Shown here: positions 52,301-64,000 of the stretch, one piece after another
Layout of the letters: the number at the start of each line of letters is the position of its first letter
How positions within the stretch are numbered: position 1 is the stretch's first letter
Assembly (NCBI RefSeq): GCF_002443255.2
Contig: NW_019211457.1
Span: 40,089,126-40,153,125 of the forward strand
From: Varroa destructor
Lineage: Eukaryota > Arthropoda > Arachnida > Mesostigmata > Varroidae
DNA length: 64,000 nt
Direction: 5' to 3'
Translations under genes and position numbers: made by a program
The notes under the pieces: model-generated
Databases searched by the model: none
What the model was told of the DNA's origin: nothing
The model's input: only the letters and a program-made list of their open reading frames with translations

Positions 52301-55300
52301 ACATCGAGAAGACCTCGAAGATAGGTCCACTCGACGGACCCTGAGCAGAATTGCTGCTGACAGACTTGTAGGGCGGCTTTGAGATCGCCTGTAGAGAAAT
52401 CATACTCCTTGGACCAGCCCTGAGGAAGGTAGGCTCTGCGTTGCTGAATAATGGCATGGAACCAGGCTAGAACAAAGATACACTGCGAGGCTTGAAGGTT
52501 ACCTCGACAGTACACAGTATCCTGGTTCCATGAATCATAAATTCGCTGCAGATTACGTTTGATACCCGGAGGCGTTTCGTAGGCGATTTTCAGAGACATT
52601 TCCAACAATTGCGGAGGAATGGTTTCTTTCGGTTCGGTGGTAAGCCACAACCTGAAATCGGAATGCGGCTCTAACATACTCCACTCCTTGAGTAGGACCG
52701 GAATCCAAGCCGTAACAAGGTGTAGATTTGTTAGGCACAGCCACTCGCCATCGACCGCACACCTTTTAAGCGCTTTAATTGCTTCAACAGTCTGTTCATG
52801 GCCTAAAGAGATCTGGGTGTATTTTCCACTGCCAATTGTACTGTCTGCTGCCTCAGCGATCTCGATACTGGGATCGATCCCCGATGGCACCGGAATCAGT
52901 ATCGGCACAGTCGAAGAAGACAACTCGACGAAAACACGTTTCAGTGATCGGATTCCCGCCGATAGGTCCTTGACGTTTATAGCGGATGCAGCGAAGTCGT
53001 TCATCTTCGAATAGAGACGATCCGGTCGAAGAGCTTTTATCAACAATACCTCGACAAATGGCTTCAGTCGAAGTTGCGATGGAATCTCATCCTCGCATTT
53101 GCTACTGGCGCCAAACTGGCTCCACATATCTCTATTATGCAGTTCTAAGGAGGGCCAAATATCCATGTTATTGGCTTTGAAGGTAGCTATCGTAGGGAAT
53201 TGGTCAGGCTCAACCCACGGGGGTACTGAGCTCTTTGACACTTCCGCTTTTGTATCGGAAAGTCCCATGAACGTGTCCCATTCCATCTTTGTAATGTGTT
53301 CCGGCTGCATTTTGCGTACGATGTGGAGTGCGAAACAAATTCGGTCTTCTTTGAACAGAGCCCTACTGAAATTGATAAATGTTGCCTTTTGAAGCTCATT
53401 GCAGAGTTCCTGTATGTTCGTCTCAACGTTCGGTGACCGAGTCGTAGTTCGGAGAACGTTTTCGAAAACTTCAACAAAATTGCTTAGGTCGAAGAGATAA
53501 ATTGGTGATAAATGACGTAAGTCTCGGGTCACAAAAAACATATCACTGGCGAAGGATGCTAGTTTAGAGTATTGATGACGTTCGAATTCCGCTGAAGCCT
53601 GCAGCTTCTCGGATTCTTTAAGCGCGTTTGCAATTGTAATGCTGTTCTGTTTGTTCTGATTTAATGACGCCAAAAGTACTCTGTTGTCGAGCAGGCTGCC
53701 TTGAGACGACGCCAGCTGATTTAAAAGCTCGTCTTCCATTTTCGCAAGTTCAACCCTCATCGTTTCCTGATTTCTAATGAGCTCCATTCGTTTTTTCTCG
53801 AAATCGGGATTTTCATTGTGGATAATTTTGTCAAGAAGTTGCTCGGATAATGCTGCTTTAGTAATTGAGAAGTTGACAACCTGCACCAGAGAATTTACGT
53901 AAGGTGGTAGTACCGTCAAAGGGTTCTGGGTGTGAAGAATTAGTTCAAAATCCTCATTCAGGTCTACAAGTTTATCGCCAAGCTGCACCATTGATCTGGA
54001 GCCTTGCGCTATAAGGTCTTTACGCAGAAGGGGGATAAGAACGGGAGCGACTGTCTGTGTGTGGGGAATTATTAGCATTTTCCCAAAACGTATTGCCAGC
54101 TCCAGCACTGTCAGGAAGCGATCTTCGTTCTGAGCAACGACCTCGACTATTTTTGTCTTGTACGATTGAAGCCATTTCAGAGCACAGTTCGTCGGATCTA
54201 TAAGAAACGTTGCTATCGGTGAGCTCTTAATAAATACACCATTGTCCACAGATAGCTTATCGGAGGGGAGGTTATATTGCCTCCAAATAAGTATTTCTTG
54301 CTCAGAGCATAGGAACTTGCTGGTGTCAAAATCGCTAGAAAGTTTCACAGTGTTCAACCACGTGGTCAGCAAGCTCTGCCGAACGTCTTCTGGAAGCTGA
54401 CCCAAATAGATGACAGACGCTGCAGCCATAAGGCAACGGAGAGGCAGGTCTTGCAATTGAGTATCGATATCACTTAGTTGTTGCCGCCATCTGGAGTATT
54501 CGTCTTGTAATTGTGCCACCAATCCTTCCGCAGCGTTCAACGTATCCTGGGCTGCCTTAAGACCAATTTCGATTTGAGCTGCTTCGGTCGTCAGCTTGTT
54601 TAGCTGCTCTTTAAGTTCAGCTACTTGTTTATCGACACCTCGAAGGGCAGACGCGAGATCCTTGGATCTTTGTTGAGACTGTTGAAGATTTTTCGTCAGT
54701 TCGGCTTGTTCTCTTTCGAGTGGTTCGATTTTCTGAAGTACCGCCGCATACTTAACATTTGCGCGTACCCAGTCGGCCAGAGGTGCAGATGCAGCCGAAG
54801 CTCTTTTAGCATTTTTAGGATCGAACGAAGTGGCACGCTTCTGTAGGAGTGTCTCGACATTCTGTCTGATATCGGATGTAATTTGATGAGCGTCAAAGTT
54901 CATTATTTCGTCTTTCACGCCCCGCTTTGAGAGGAAGCTTTTCATTGCAACCCATGAGAGATCATTGGCGCCCATTAGGCTCAACACGCCTTCCAAAATG
55001 TCTCGGATGACATCTGGTGGAGCTCTAAGTGATCGGATCTCTGAAAGAGACTCAGCCTTAATACCACCGACTGCTGCTTTGGCCTGACTAATCAGGGGCT
55101 CAATTTCGCTGAGTTCAGTATCAATTTCCTTCTTTCTTTGTTCAAGTTTCCTATTCTCGATTACCATCTTCTTTTGTAATATTTGCATTTCCGTTCGTTG
55201 CTCGGTGGTTCTCGACACGCTATCGGTAATAGCCTTCAGAGCTTCATCGGCCTCAGCTCTTTTCTTTACAAGCAAGTCCTCTTGGATCTTCGCGTCTGCT

Positions 55301-58300
55301 CTAAGTTTGTTGACGGTCTCCTTTGCCTCATCAAGTTTCTCCACTCCTGCTTTTAAGTGATTTTTCCTTTGTTTTAATTCTGTGTATTTCAGCTGGTACA
55401 AACTATCATACGCCTTAATAAACGTTTGATACGTTCTAGGCGAGCAGTAATCTTCGCTGACGCTCTTGTGAATTTTGCAGAAAAGCTTGGAGAATGCGTC
55501 CACAGTTCGACGATCCGAATTCGCTGTTTTAGGCCGGTCGTTAGACTCGATTATTAGCATGGGCATTCGCTCCATAGTCTCGGTGCTCCATTCGGTTGTC
55601 CAGATAACACAGCAATGTTTATACAACGCTGGATTGTCCTCGATTCTTCTGTCAAACCGCGGGTCAGTATAATTCATACTTATAATTACACGCAGGTTCT
55701 GCTTAACCTTTTCAGAAAAATATGCAAACACTCCACCACGGAAGCCTTCATCCGATGCCACCTCTTTGAGAGACTCCAGCTCTTGCGGGGCAAACAGTCC
55801 AGCGAGTTCTCCGGATGCCAGGACGCCACAAATTGTGTCCAAGAACTCTTCATTTTCAATCTGGTATTCCTCAATAAATAGAATGGTCGGTTTCCTCTCA
55901 ATTCCTGCATTTTGTAGCGCAATCTTTAGACTGTTGTTAAAGTTGACCATTGAGTAGCTTAGTGTGGTTCTAGGAGTCACAAACATATAGTCGTAAAGGT
56001 GGGCCAACAGTGAAACGCTTAACCGCCTGCCAATACCAGGTTGTCCGACAAGAAGTAATGAATTGTTGTTTTGTGTTAGTAGACGATCAATTTTAGCAGC
56101 TAAGTATAGGAAATCGTCGTGAAACACAGGTTTGATCTGGCGGATTTCACTTGCGTATCGTGTTGAAACTTTTTGCAGGCTAGCTTCCCAATCGTTAGAA
56201 TGAAGTTTAATGAGATATCGACCTAAAGGCCCGGAAAAGCCATCTGAAGATACAAAAAATGACTCCTTTGTCAGCAAGTCGACCAGAACATTTTTATATC
56301 CACTACCGAGATCGTTATCGAGGACTTCAGCAAATAACGTAAGGAAATCCTTCATATCAGCGTCAGTGGCCAACGAGTCACCAAATATTCTCAATGCTTC
56401 GTGACACCAAACCACAGGAAGTTCACCTTCGGATTTTGTGTATCTTGTCATAACACGGGCCCACGTGGTTAAGTTTCGAGCAGTAAAAACGTAATGCTTT
56501 CGAGAATCTATTGTAAACTTTTTTCGTATCCTTGTAAGCACGTTTGCCATGGCAGTCGCTACGATATTTTGATCCATGGACGACTCTTTGAGGACAGGCG
56601 ATATGAGGGTTGAATAGATTTGGGTCAGCTCCTCGCGGTCAGGATGTTCGAGTGAAATAATTAGCGATATAGAAGTAAGTCGAGTCGAAATTTGGGCCCG
56701 ATCAGTGACCGTTGCGATAAACTGAATTCGCTCGAAAGCTATCCAATTCAGACAATCATCATAGAAACCTCCGTAGTTTACTATTTGTTGGAGCCATTCG
56801 ATCAACCGACAAGTGCCCCATTTATCTTTTTTCGGTACATCAATGTCTTTAAGTAAAAAAACTAATTTTTCACTATCTTTCGGCCGAAGGACCTTGCTTG
56901 TACTGCCCGAGTTTACGGTAATACAGTGTTGTAAAAGTTTGTGATGAACATGTGATGGCTGCGTCTGCGATGAACAGTACAAAATAGCCATCTGGACTGA
57001 AGTTGATGATAACTTAGAGAAACAGTGTCGAACCAGAAGACATTTCCCCGAGCCTTGAGGGCCAGCAATAATAATAGGTTTGAGCTGGTCCAGCCAGGAA
57101 ATCAGAATGTCCGCAGCTCGTTGAAGGTGGATCGTCTCAATGACGGGGATCCTGTTTATCGGTCCTGTGAGAGCTGAGATGTCAACGCTCTTTGTGTCGG
57201 TAAAGCTGTAAACATCGAGGCGGTCACGCTTCCTGTTATAGAACGTAAATTCAGCCTTGCTGGGGTCAGGGATCATCTCATTCATCGTTGTGAGCACGAG
57301 CTTAGCGAAAGGCTGTCTCGCCAAAGGCTTCAGATTCGCAGCAAAGCCTTGCAGGAGGGCAGCCGTAAACTCAGCCTTGGATTTAACGCCATGCAGTAGT
57401 GACAATGCACTAACAGAGGTTCCAACACTAGTGGTTGTGATAGCATTCTCGTTACGTTTTACTACCCAGTCAAGACAGCTAAAGAAGTAACTATCCAACA
57501 GTGGTTTGAGCGCCAACTGCACGTCGGGCCTTTCTTTCTTTAGCCACGCCGAAACGATGTTGGCCGGGTTTATATTTTCCGCGCTTAGATGTATGATACC
57601 CATACGCGAAATGGTTGCCGGCGAAGCGTGCGACAGGTCGTGTGTTTCGAAGAGGAAGTTCACATTCGGTCCAAATTGAATGCGCTCTCCGGAGGGCATT
57701 GTTAGTAGACGATTATCGTCGAGAACAGAATTGAGCGCCTCAATCCATTCCGGATCCACATCACCATCACAAATTATCCACGAATTCGTAGAATGCTCTT
57801 CTTTTATTACCTGCAGCACACGCACTGTTTAGTTTACTTGTTTCATAAATTGTTTCAAAGATAAACGTAAAAACATTTATTTTCGAAAAGCTACTTGCCT
57901 GTCTAGCAGACAGGGTGAGCACTCCGTCGTGCCACTCTCTCGTGTCAAGGTCGACTCTGCCTAAAAGTTGAGCTCGGCCCATGGCCTTAGGATTAAAGAC
58001 GTGTGTTTTAATATCTATGCCTTGCTTGAGAAGGGCAACCTTTAACGTTTTCCAAAGCGTAGATTTCCCGGAGCCTGCTGGTCCTACAACCACCACCCCC
58101 ATCCTTTGTCGTAACTGTTCGCTTAACTCCACCATTTTTTTAACCTGTTTCTCATCCACCTACGGGCCAGGAAGGAACAAAATAATCAAAGCCTATAGTA
58201 TTGTTTTATGAAAAGGGTCTATTGGTTGTTTGTAATATATGCTAACTTTGGTGACCATTTCAAAAGCTAGGATTCATACGAAATACGAAGGGCTATTTAT

Positions 58301-61300
58301 GTTCAAGGGTCAAGTAAGGCTGTTTCGTGGTCAATATTGTGTACTGATCTACACTGAAGAACGGCTGCTTTCAGTATTTAGATAGTGCGCTTGTTTGATT
58401 GTGTTTTTTCTTCAATCATCTCTTCTTTTACTTCCTGCGGCTTACCTCAAGACGAAGTTCTTCGCAGGCCTCACGGCAGGTCTGTGCAAGTTCATCGTTG
58501 GAGAAGTCTTCTAGCTCTATTCCAGGAAAGATGTCACAGAGGAGGTCATCAAACAGCTGGCAGTCTCGATAGGCAAGCTTCGATAGGGTATTAAGACGAA
58601 GCGCCCGAATAATGACTGCCGACTCATCCTGTTCTCTACATTCTTATTCATGCACAACATAAAATACAACAAATTTACAAGCGGTATTACATCTACAACT
58701 TAATTAAGCGAGGTCAGCTTCCTACAGCTTTGGAAGGATAATTATAAGCAAAGGAATTGCATTCAGAAGCATTTATAGGTCCCGCTATGCAAGATGTGTG
58801 CTTAAATGGAATACATCTATCAAATATTAAGGTATTCCTCCGAATTTAAAATTGTCCTTTTTTTGAATAGGAACCTGTTGTTCATGTGGTTTACCAGTCA
58901 TTGTTGTATGATGTGCGTATTGCAAATACGATGTTATTTATATATGTACAGCTGCCAGACTCTACCGACTCAAGTGTTGAAGGGGAAGAAATGGACAAAC
59001 ATGTACTGTTAATATAGCCATTTAAAGATGTTTAACTTGTCCGGAAATACTAGCATTGTTATCGTTACCTGCGTCGTAGTAGAATGAATATCATTGAGCT
59101 CTAAACAGATGTATTTTAATAACATTAACATCTAAATGATTCATACAGAGATACCGTTGTTTTTCAAAACTGTGGCGCGAATGGCTTATGAAAGCTACAA
59201 ACGGGCGCTGTTCATCGCAGTGATCAGTGACAACGCAATTCCAGAACGGAAGAATATTTCAGTAAAGATATACTGATACAAGATAAAAGGAGAAACAGTC
59301 TTTCTCATATTTAACGTAGGACAGCCAGAGAGCTGGGGCTCTCTCTCTCCTCTTCCAATTCGTACACGATTCGGTCATTTTTTTGCGAAAAAAATTATAA
59401 TCGCTAACCAACTTTAGTTGATGATACCTTACATTTTATATGCTATAGGAAAATAGCGCATATATATGGGTCATTCGGAACGAAATGGTTTGGGCAATCT
59501 ATTGCAAAGAGATAGTCAGTCAGAGACTACTCATGCATGTTTTCTGGCTACATGGTGAGCTCTTTCCATCCAAGATCAACTTTGGTATACTTTAATTCGG
59601 GCGTAAGTAGCACACCCCGAACTTTAACAGTCATTCAATTCGGTTCCATCATAAAAAATTTTACACTTTATATCAGCGCGTACAATCCAAACGTCTTCAA
59701 CACGCTATACTAGCACGGAGTATCAATGTTAAGGTGATAGCTTTTGACTGTATGATAATTTTATCGTATGTTAAAATCCTATCATGCTACGCCGCGGAGC
59801 AAGTTGAAAGTATTGAAACTATAAGGATAAATGATACGTCTGTCTATACGTACAGCACCGAGAACTCGTCGCAGTGAAGGCTGTGTATTGTCTTTCGATC
59901 TTAGTTGATCTCGAGCCAATTATGTCAATTCGAATATAGGACAGGTACTCACCTCTACTGAGGGCAGCGTGACGCAGCTGAGTGCCGCACGCCTGGATAA
60001 CGCTTTTGAGACTACGCAGTCCCCAGTCATAATGTTGTTGCTCCGAGAGAAACTCTTTAGCCAGAGTGAAGACGGCTACAAGTTTGGTACTAAGTACATT
60101 GGAGTATTTGAATCCTTCGGCGTAGAGCAACACTTGAGTAATAACAACATTATCAGGGACGGTCATCGCGACAGGTCGAAAAAGCTGTTTAAGATTGTCG
60201 GGTAATTTCTGTCGGCCGCCGTAACCTTTACCGGCCGGATTCATGGTAACAAAGATGCCGGCATTTAGATTAACGTCCACCTACAGAAAATGTATGTTTT
60301 GAAAACAAAATATTCCCTCAGATCTTTATACGTACTAGAAATGTACATAAAACCAGTGAAAAAAACTAGTTTCTAATTAGCCAATCGACATTAATTCGAG
60401 CCACAAACGTTGCTTATACCAAGTAGCACATTAGGGTCCTCACTGTGATACGGGAATCAAATGATTAGCAGGGATATGAATGGGATGAGGTGTCTGAGAC
60501 CTACGCAAGGCATAAATGGTGATTATTTTGCATTGAGAAGCTTCGAGTTTGTAACGACAAACCTGTTGGTTAGACAAGTGGACTATTTTCTTTTTGTCCT
60601 TGAGAGCGTTTTGGATGGCCTGGATGTTAACGGATAGGGCACTCAGTACGCCTTCTTCGAGTCTGTTGAATTCATCAAAACAACCCCAGGCTCCGCATTT
60701 TACCAATCCTATAAAAATTCGGTTCATGGACTTGACGTCGATCCCCTGTAAATGCGCAATAGTATCGAACGTTTTGCTTCTTTTGTCCTCTGGCATTTAC
60801 GATTATTATTAAACAGTAGTTGACTTACTTAGAAAAAAAGGCACTGGCAATTTTCGATAATTTTCCTACATGAATCGAGAGTAATTCTCAACATTTTTTG
60901 TGGATGCACTCCTTGCTTATATTCCTTATTCTAGAGGGCTCGGTCCTATAAACTACTTCGCTTTCCAAAGACCCTCCAGAAAATAGTTGATCGCTACGTT
61001 TGACGCGTTGATGATTGACATGATGACGAGCAATACATATATCTAAGCGGAGAAAATCGTATTAGTCCTATTAATTGGCCTACATAATAATGTTTTTTCT
61101 AACGAGGTTTGATTAAGGATCGTCGAAGCGGCTTATATGCCGACTGTTTTGGGGGACTACGAGACTTTTGAAAATATTCCCTGAAAGGCTTTTCGAAAAA
61201 AAAAGAAAAAACATCAAAATATCGAAAATACTTTTGCTATGAATTACGCCGCACATTTTGCCATTTTTCTTCGATTGTATTGCTAGAGTTCGGCAAGCTG

Positions 61301-63891
61301 AATAATGGTGCTATAATAAATAAAAACTGTATTTGAAAATTAAAATATCAGATTATTATTAATTAAAATAAGCGTTTTAAACTTCTTGAGTGAATCTCTA
61401 ATAAATATCAACTCGAAGGCTATACGAGGTGTAACACGTATAAGATCTGTTCATTTTAGGGTAGGCTGATCAAAGAGCTGCTAAGCGCTTTGGCCTAGGA
61501 CAAGATCGCGCGAAGTACCGACGAACCGAATATACGTCCGTTAGAGTAGAAAAGATTACGTAAATTACTGCAGTAAAGTGTGAGGTTAATTGTGCCACAT
61601 ATTTGAAACAGGAACACGGTAATAATATTTTTCTATTTTTCATAATGGCATAGCAGCATTAGTAGATGTCCAGAATGCAACGATGCCATGGCTACAATAA
61701 CGACTCCCGATTAGATGATGGATATGAAATGTCTGACTTATACCATGTACGGTACATTAACGCTAACTTATCACGTCAGCTTTTAAAGAAAAAATGCTGG
61801 GAACACGGTAAGTGTTACTTCTAAGTACCGGATCACATAATTGAGCACAAACGTTTTCGCCTATAAGTTGAAGCTGTTTTCTTTTCGTTTGATCTTTTTG
61901 GTTGAGCTTAATAAGGCTGCCCTTGTTCAGTATTTGTATATACAAGGAATATATAGAAAAAATAATAAGTAACGGGCGAACAACTTACGGTTGTGTTTGT
62001 CCCGTAGACATGCTAACATAGAATCGGGATGGAGTTACAGAGATACACAGACACACTCGATGGATTTAGTCGGAAATTGTGAGTTAGAGATCCAACGCTA
62101 GTCAACTGTAGTTCCTATAATATTATACTTCACAATATGCTTGCAGCGCGCAGCGTTACGGCATCTTTGCTACAAATGTATTGTACAGTTGAATCTGCCC
62201 TTCGTTACATAGTTTGCTTATTTTTTAGTACTTCGATAATGCAAAAGTGAAGCCTCTGACAAAAGATCTTCGCTCCACCACGCATATGTATATAATTACC
62301 GGTTAGTTTTCAAGTTTGTGCAAATTTGCCCAATCGCCGTAAATCATTTTTTCGGATGTTATTTACCTGTTATCTGGTGGTATATTGTGACCAGCCAAAG
62401 CGCAAGTTTTTCGAGTTTGAGATACATGAGAGTAGGTCTCTGTGCCAAGCGTCCCATCCCTTCTTGCGCTTTTATACGTCACAGTCAACACCATACACGC
62501 ACTACAGTTTGACCTTGGAACTACTTATGTATTTGCACCAAAGAAGAATTATACTACACCAAGTTTGAATCGGTGTTTTTTTCATTTTATGGGCTCTTGA
62601 TTTAAAGCCGCCTCATCTCACCTCACCTTCCCCATACATATATACATACTTTCAAGTATTCTTATCTTTATATAAACACTTAGCAATTAAACTACCTGTT
62701 AGGGAGTCACGACTGAACGGGAACCAGTGCCTGGCTTAGGATATTCTAATTGGTCTACATGCCATTGTGCAAGAAATATGCTACAAGTACCCATAGGTAC
62801 CTTTTGCGCTAATTTTGGGCCTGCTTCTACAAAAATGAACGCTCTCATAGGAACGAAGAACCTACCTCGTCACAGTTGAAGACCAGCGTTTGCCTTCCGA
62901 GGGCCGAACCCAGCGCTTTTACCGATTCCGTCTTTCCTGTTCCGGCTGGACCATAAGGATTGCCGCCCATTCCCATTTTCATACCTTGCATAAGTGCTAA
63001 GAAGCACTTATCGGTTAGTGGCGTTTGCACCAGCTTTGGCACATTCCCTTGATACTCGTACGTGTAGTCAAAGGCCGCGTCTAACATATGAACGCAAACT
63101 GAACGATTGTCCTCTTTCATGTAGAATCTCAGTTGCTTCTGCCAGCACCAGTCGCTTAACGCGGTAACGTTATGCTCGATAAGCTGTTCAACGACCTCCA
63201 TATTGTGGGTGATGTCGAGCACAAGCGCTTTAAGCTTGAGGGAATTCACATGGTTTGTGAGGATTCCTAATCGAGATGTATGGGACGAAAGCTTCGTCGT
63301 CAACTTTGCACGGAACTTATCAAGCTGCTTCGATGCAATCGCTTTCTCGCAATCCCGAGTGAAGCACAACATTTCGAATAAGCAGAGTACCTAAGAGTAG
63401 GCGGTAGAAGCATTTTGTGATAGAGCATTGCATATGATTTTACCGTTATCTTACATAAGTGTAACAACAGGTACATTGAAACAACACAATTGAGGATACA
63501 AAGGCAAAACTTCAACAAATGCTTATAAAATAAATACGACGTGTTATATATACATAATTTTTTCTTTTTGTTTTTCCACGTGAACATTGCATATTTTATT
63601 TTTCCTCTACGTTCTCTACTCTAAGTTCAATGGCAGAGTACACGAAGAACAGGCGCACCTGCGACGGAAATTCATCGAGGCCAACTTCCTTGGCCTCGTG
63701 ACAAAAGCATCGATAGGCCATATTCCGTAACGTGCTCTGCATTTCTTTGGCAAGTTGTGATAGCCATACCTCGACCTCTCGAACTACCCTTATCGGTTGC
63801 TCCAGCCGAACTGATTCGCCTTCCTGAGAAATAATGGCTTCGATTTGCAGACCACCTTCCCCTCCGTCGTTAAACTCTACCCGGTGAATAC
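49349..63891 (-). CDS. DYNC2H1: Cytoplasmic dynein-2 heavy chain, C-terminal two thirds (5' partial)
   Basis: Ten exons, in gene order: 63891-63659, 63390-62866, 60745-60563, 60280-59953, 58633-58446, 58159-57899, 57810-51715, 51614-51379, 49950-49746 and 49507-49349 (stop TAG). They keep one frame and give about 2800 of the family's ~4300 residues. The product is the motor for retrograde intraflagellar transport in cilia. It matches human DYNC2H1 through the end of the linker, AAA1-AAA6, the stalk and the C-terminal domain. The AAA1 P-loop GPAGTGKT is at 62929-62952, followed by [20 protein letters not shown]. The AAA2 P-loop GPAGSGKS is at 58061-58084. AAA3 has GPQGSGKC (57040-57063). AAA4 has the altered loop GQPGIGRR (near 56023-56046), with Arg for Lys as in the human protein. 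Two long coiled coils around the microtubule-binding tip lie at roughly 54450-55400. The end has [13 protein letters not shown], like the human C-terminus. The tail and start codon are beyond the right edge. Introns hold nothing recognised except the RT relic at 50276. Confidence 0.95.
50276..50578 (+). mobile_element. Relic of a non-LTR retrotransposon reverse transcriptase
   Basis: A + strand open frame of about 100 codons ends in TGA at 50576-50578. It carries [20 protein letters not shown] followed by [14 protein letters not shown]. The pattern Y-G-(A/S)-E-(I/V)-W, then about 10-15 residues, then Q-x-R-F-x-R-R, is typical of the region just after the reverse transcriptase domain in LINE-like elements (Jockey, CR1 and I groups). 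The catalytic part of the polymerase, endonuclease and tail are absent, so this is a dead fragment. It lies antisense in the dynein intron between 49951 and 51378. Confidence 0.55.
57811..57898 (-). other. GC-AG intron in dynein-2 heavy chain
   Basis: The exon coding for the AAA2 P-loop ends at SARQ. On the gene strand the boundary reads AGACAG followed by GCAAGT, so the donor is GC rather than GT, with the strong flanking consensus usual for GC donors. The acceptor TGCTGCAG is ordinary. Splicing here restores the conserved junction [11 protein letters not shown]...WIICDGD; no GT donor nearby does so. Intron length is 88 bases. Confidence 0.75.
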
Positions 63892-64000
63892 CTGTTGTTT
63901 TTAAAAAGTAAAATTTTCTATTAAATCGACACCGGTCAATACCTTATTTTTGCGCAGACGGCCACATTTATACTTCGGTTAAATTTTGGACTATTGGTGT

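Noticed and set aside
63892..64000. Possible further dynein exon at the right edge
   Set aside because: The one plausible donor (ATAAG followed by GTATTG) does not give the single leftover base required by the exon starting at 63891 without an in-frame stop.

Overview
This is eukaryotic DNA with no sign of bacterial or phage content. It is AT-rich, genes are split by spliceosomal introns, and simple-sequence repeats are frequent. The recognisable proteins are animal proteins: an intraflagellar-transport dynein heavy chain, a class I myosin tail closest to the MYO1C/Myo61F group, and a tandem-BRCT DNA-damage protein. Introns of roughly 90-300 bp mixed with some longer ones suggest an arthropod, perhaps a mite. 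That placement is inference.

Layout. (1) 322-3535, + strand: 3' part of a tandem-BRCT gene resembling MDC1 (PAXIP1 is the alternative). Seven exons were resolved with consistent reading phase; the 5' end lies outside the window. (2) 3.5-36 kb: mostly non-coding or unrecognised. It holds several splice-consistent exons of unknown genes (6182-6324; 13459-14803; 17019-17791; a 300-codon exon ending at 20933), a 26-bp minisatellite, several hairpins and other simple repeats. (3) About 36.2-45.4 kb, + strand: exons for the neck (IQ motifs) and TH1 tail of a class I myosin. I found no motor-domain exons upstream. (4) 49349-63891, - strand: C-terminal two thirds of cytoplasmic dynein-2 heavy chain (DYNC2H1) in ten exons, one of them 6.1 kb. 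The gene continues past the right edge. A fragment of non-LTR reverse transcriptase sits in a dynein intron at about 50.3 kb.

The myosin-like and dynein genes converge, with about 4 kb between their stop codons. Nothing indicates that the genes are co-regulated. The BRCT gene is a nuclear repair adaptor, the TH1 protein is expected at membranes with acidic lipids, and dynein-2 is the retrograde motor of cilia.

Exon boundaries were assigned by hand from splice consensus, reading phase and remembered family sequences. No search or alignment was run.
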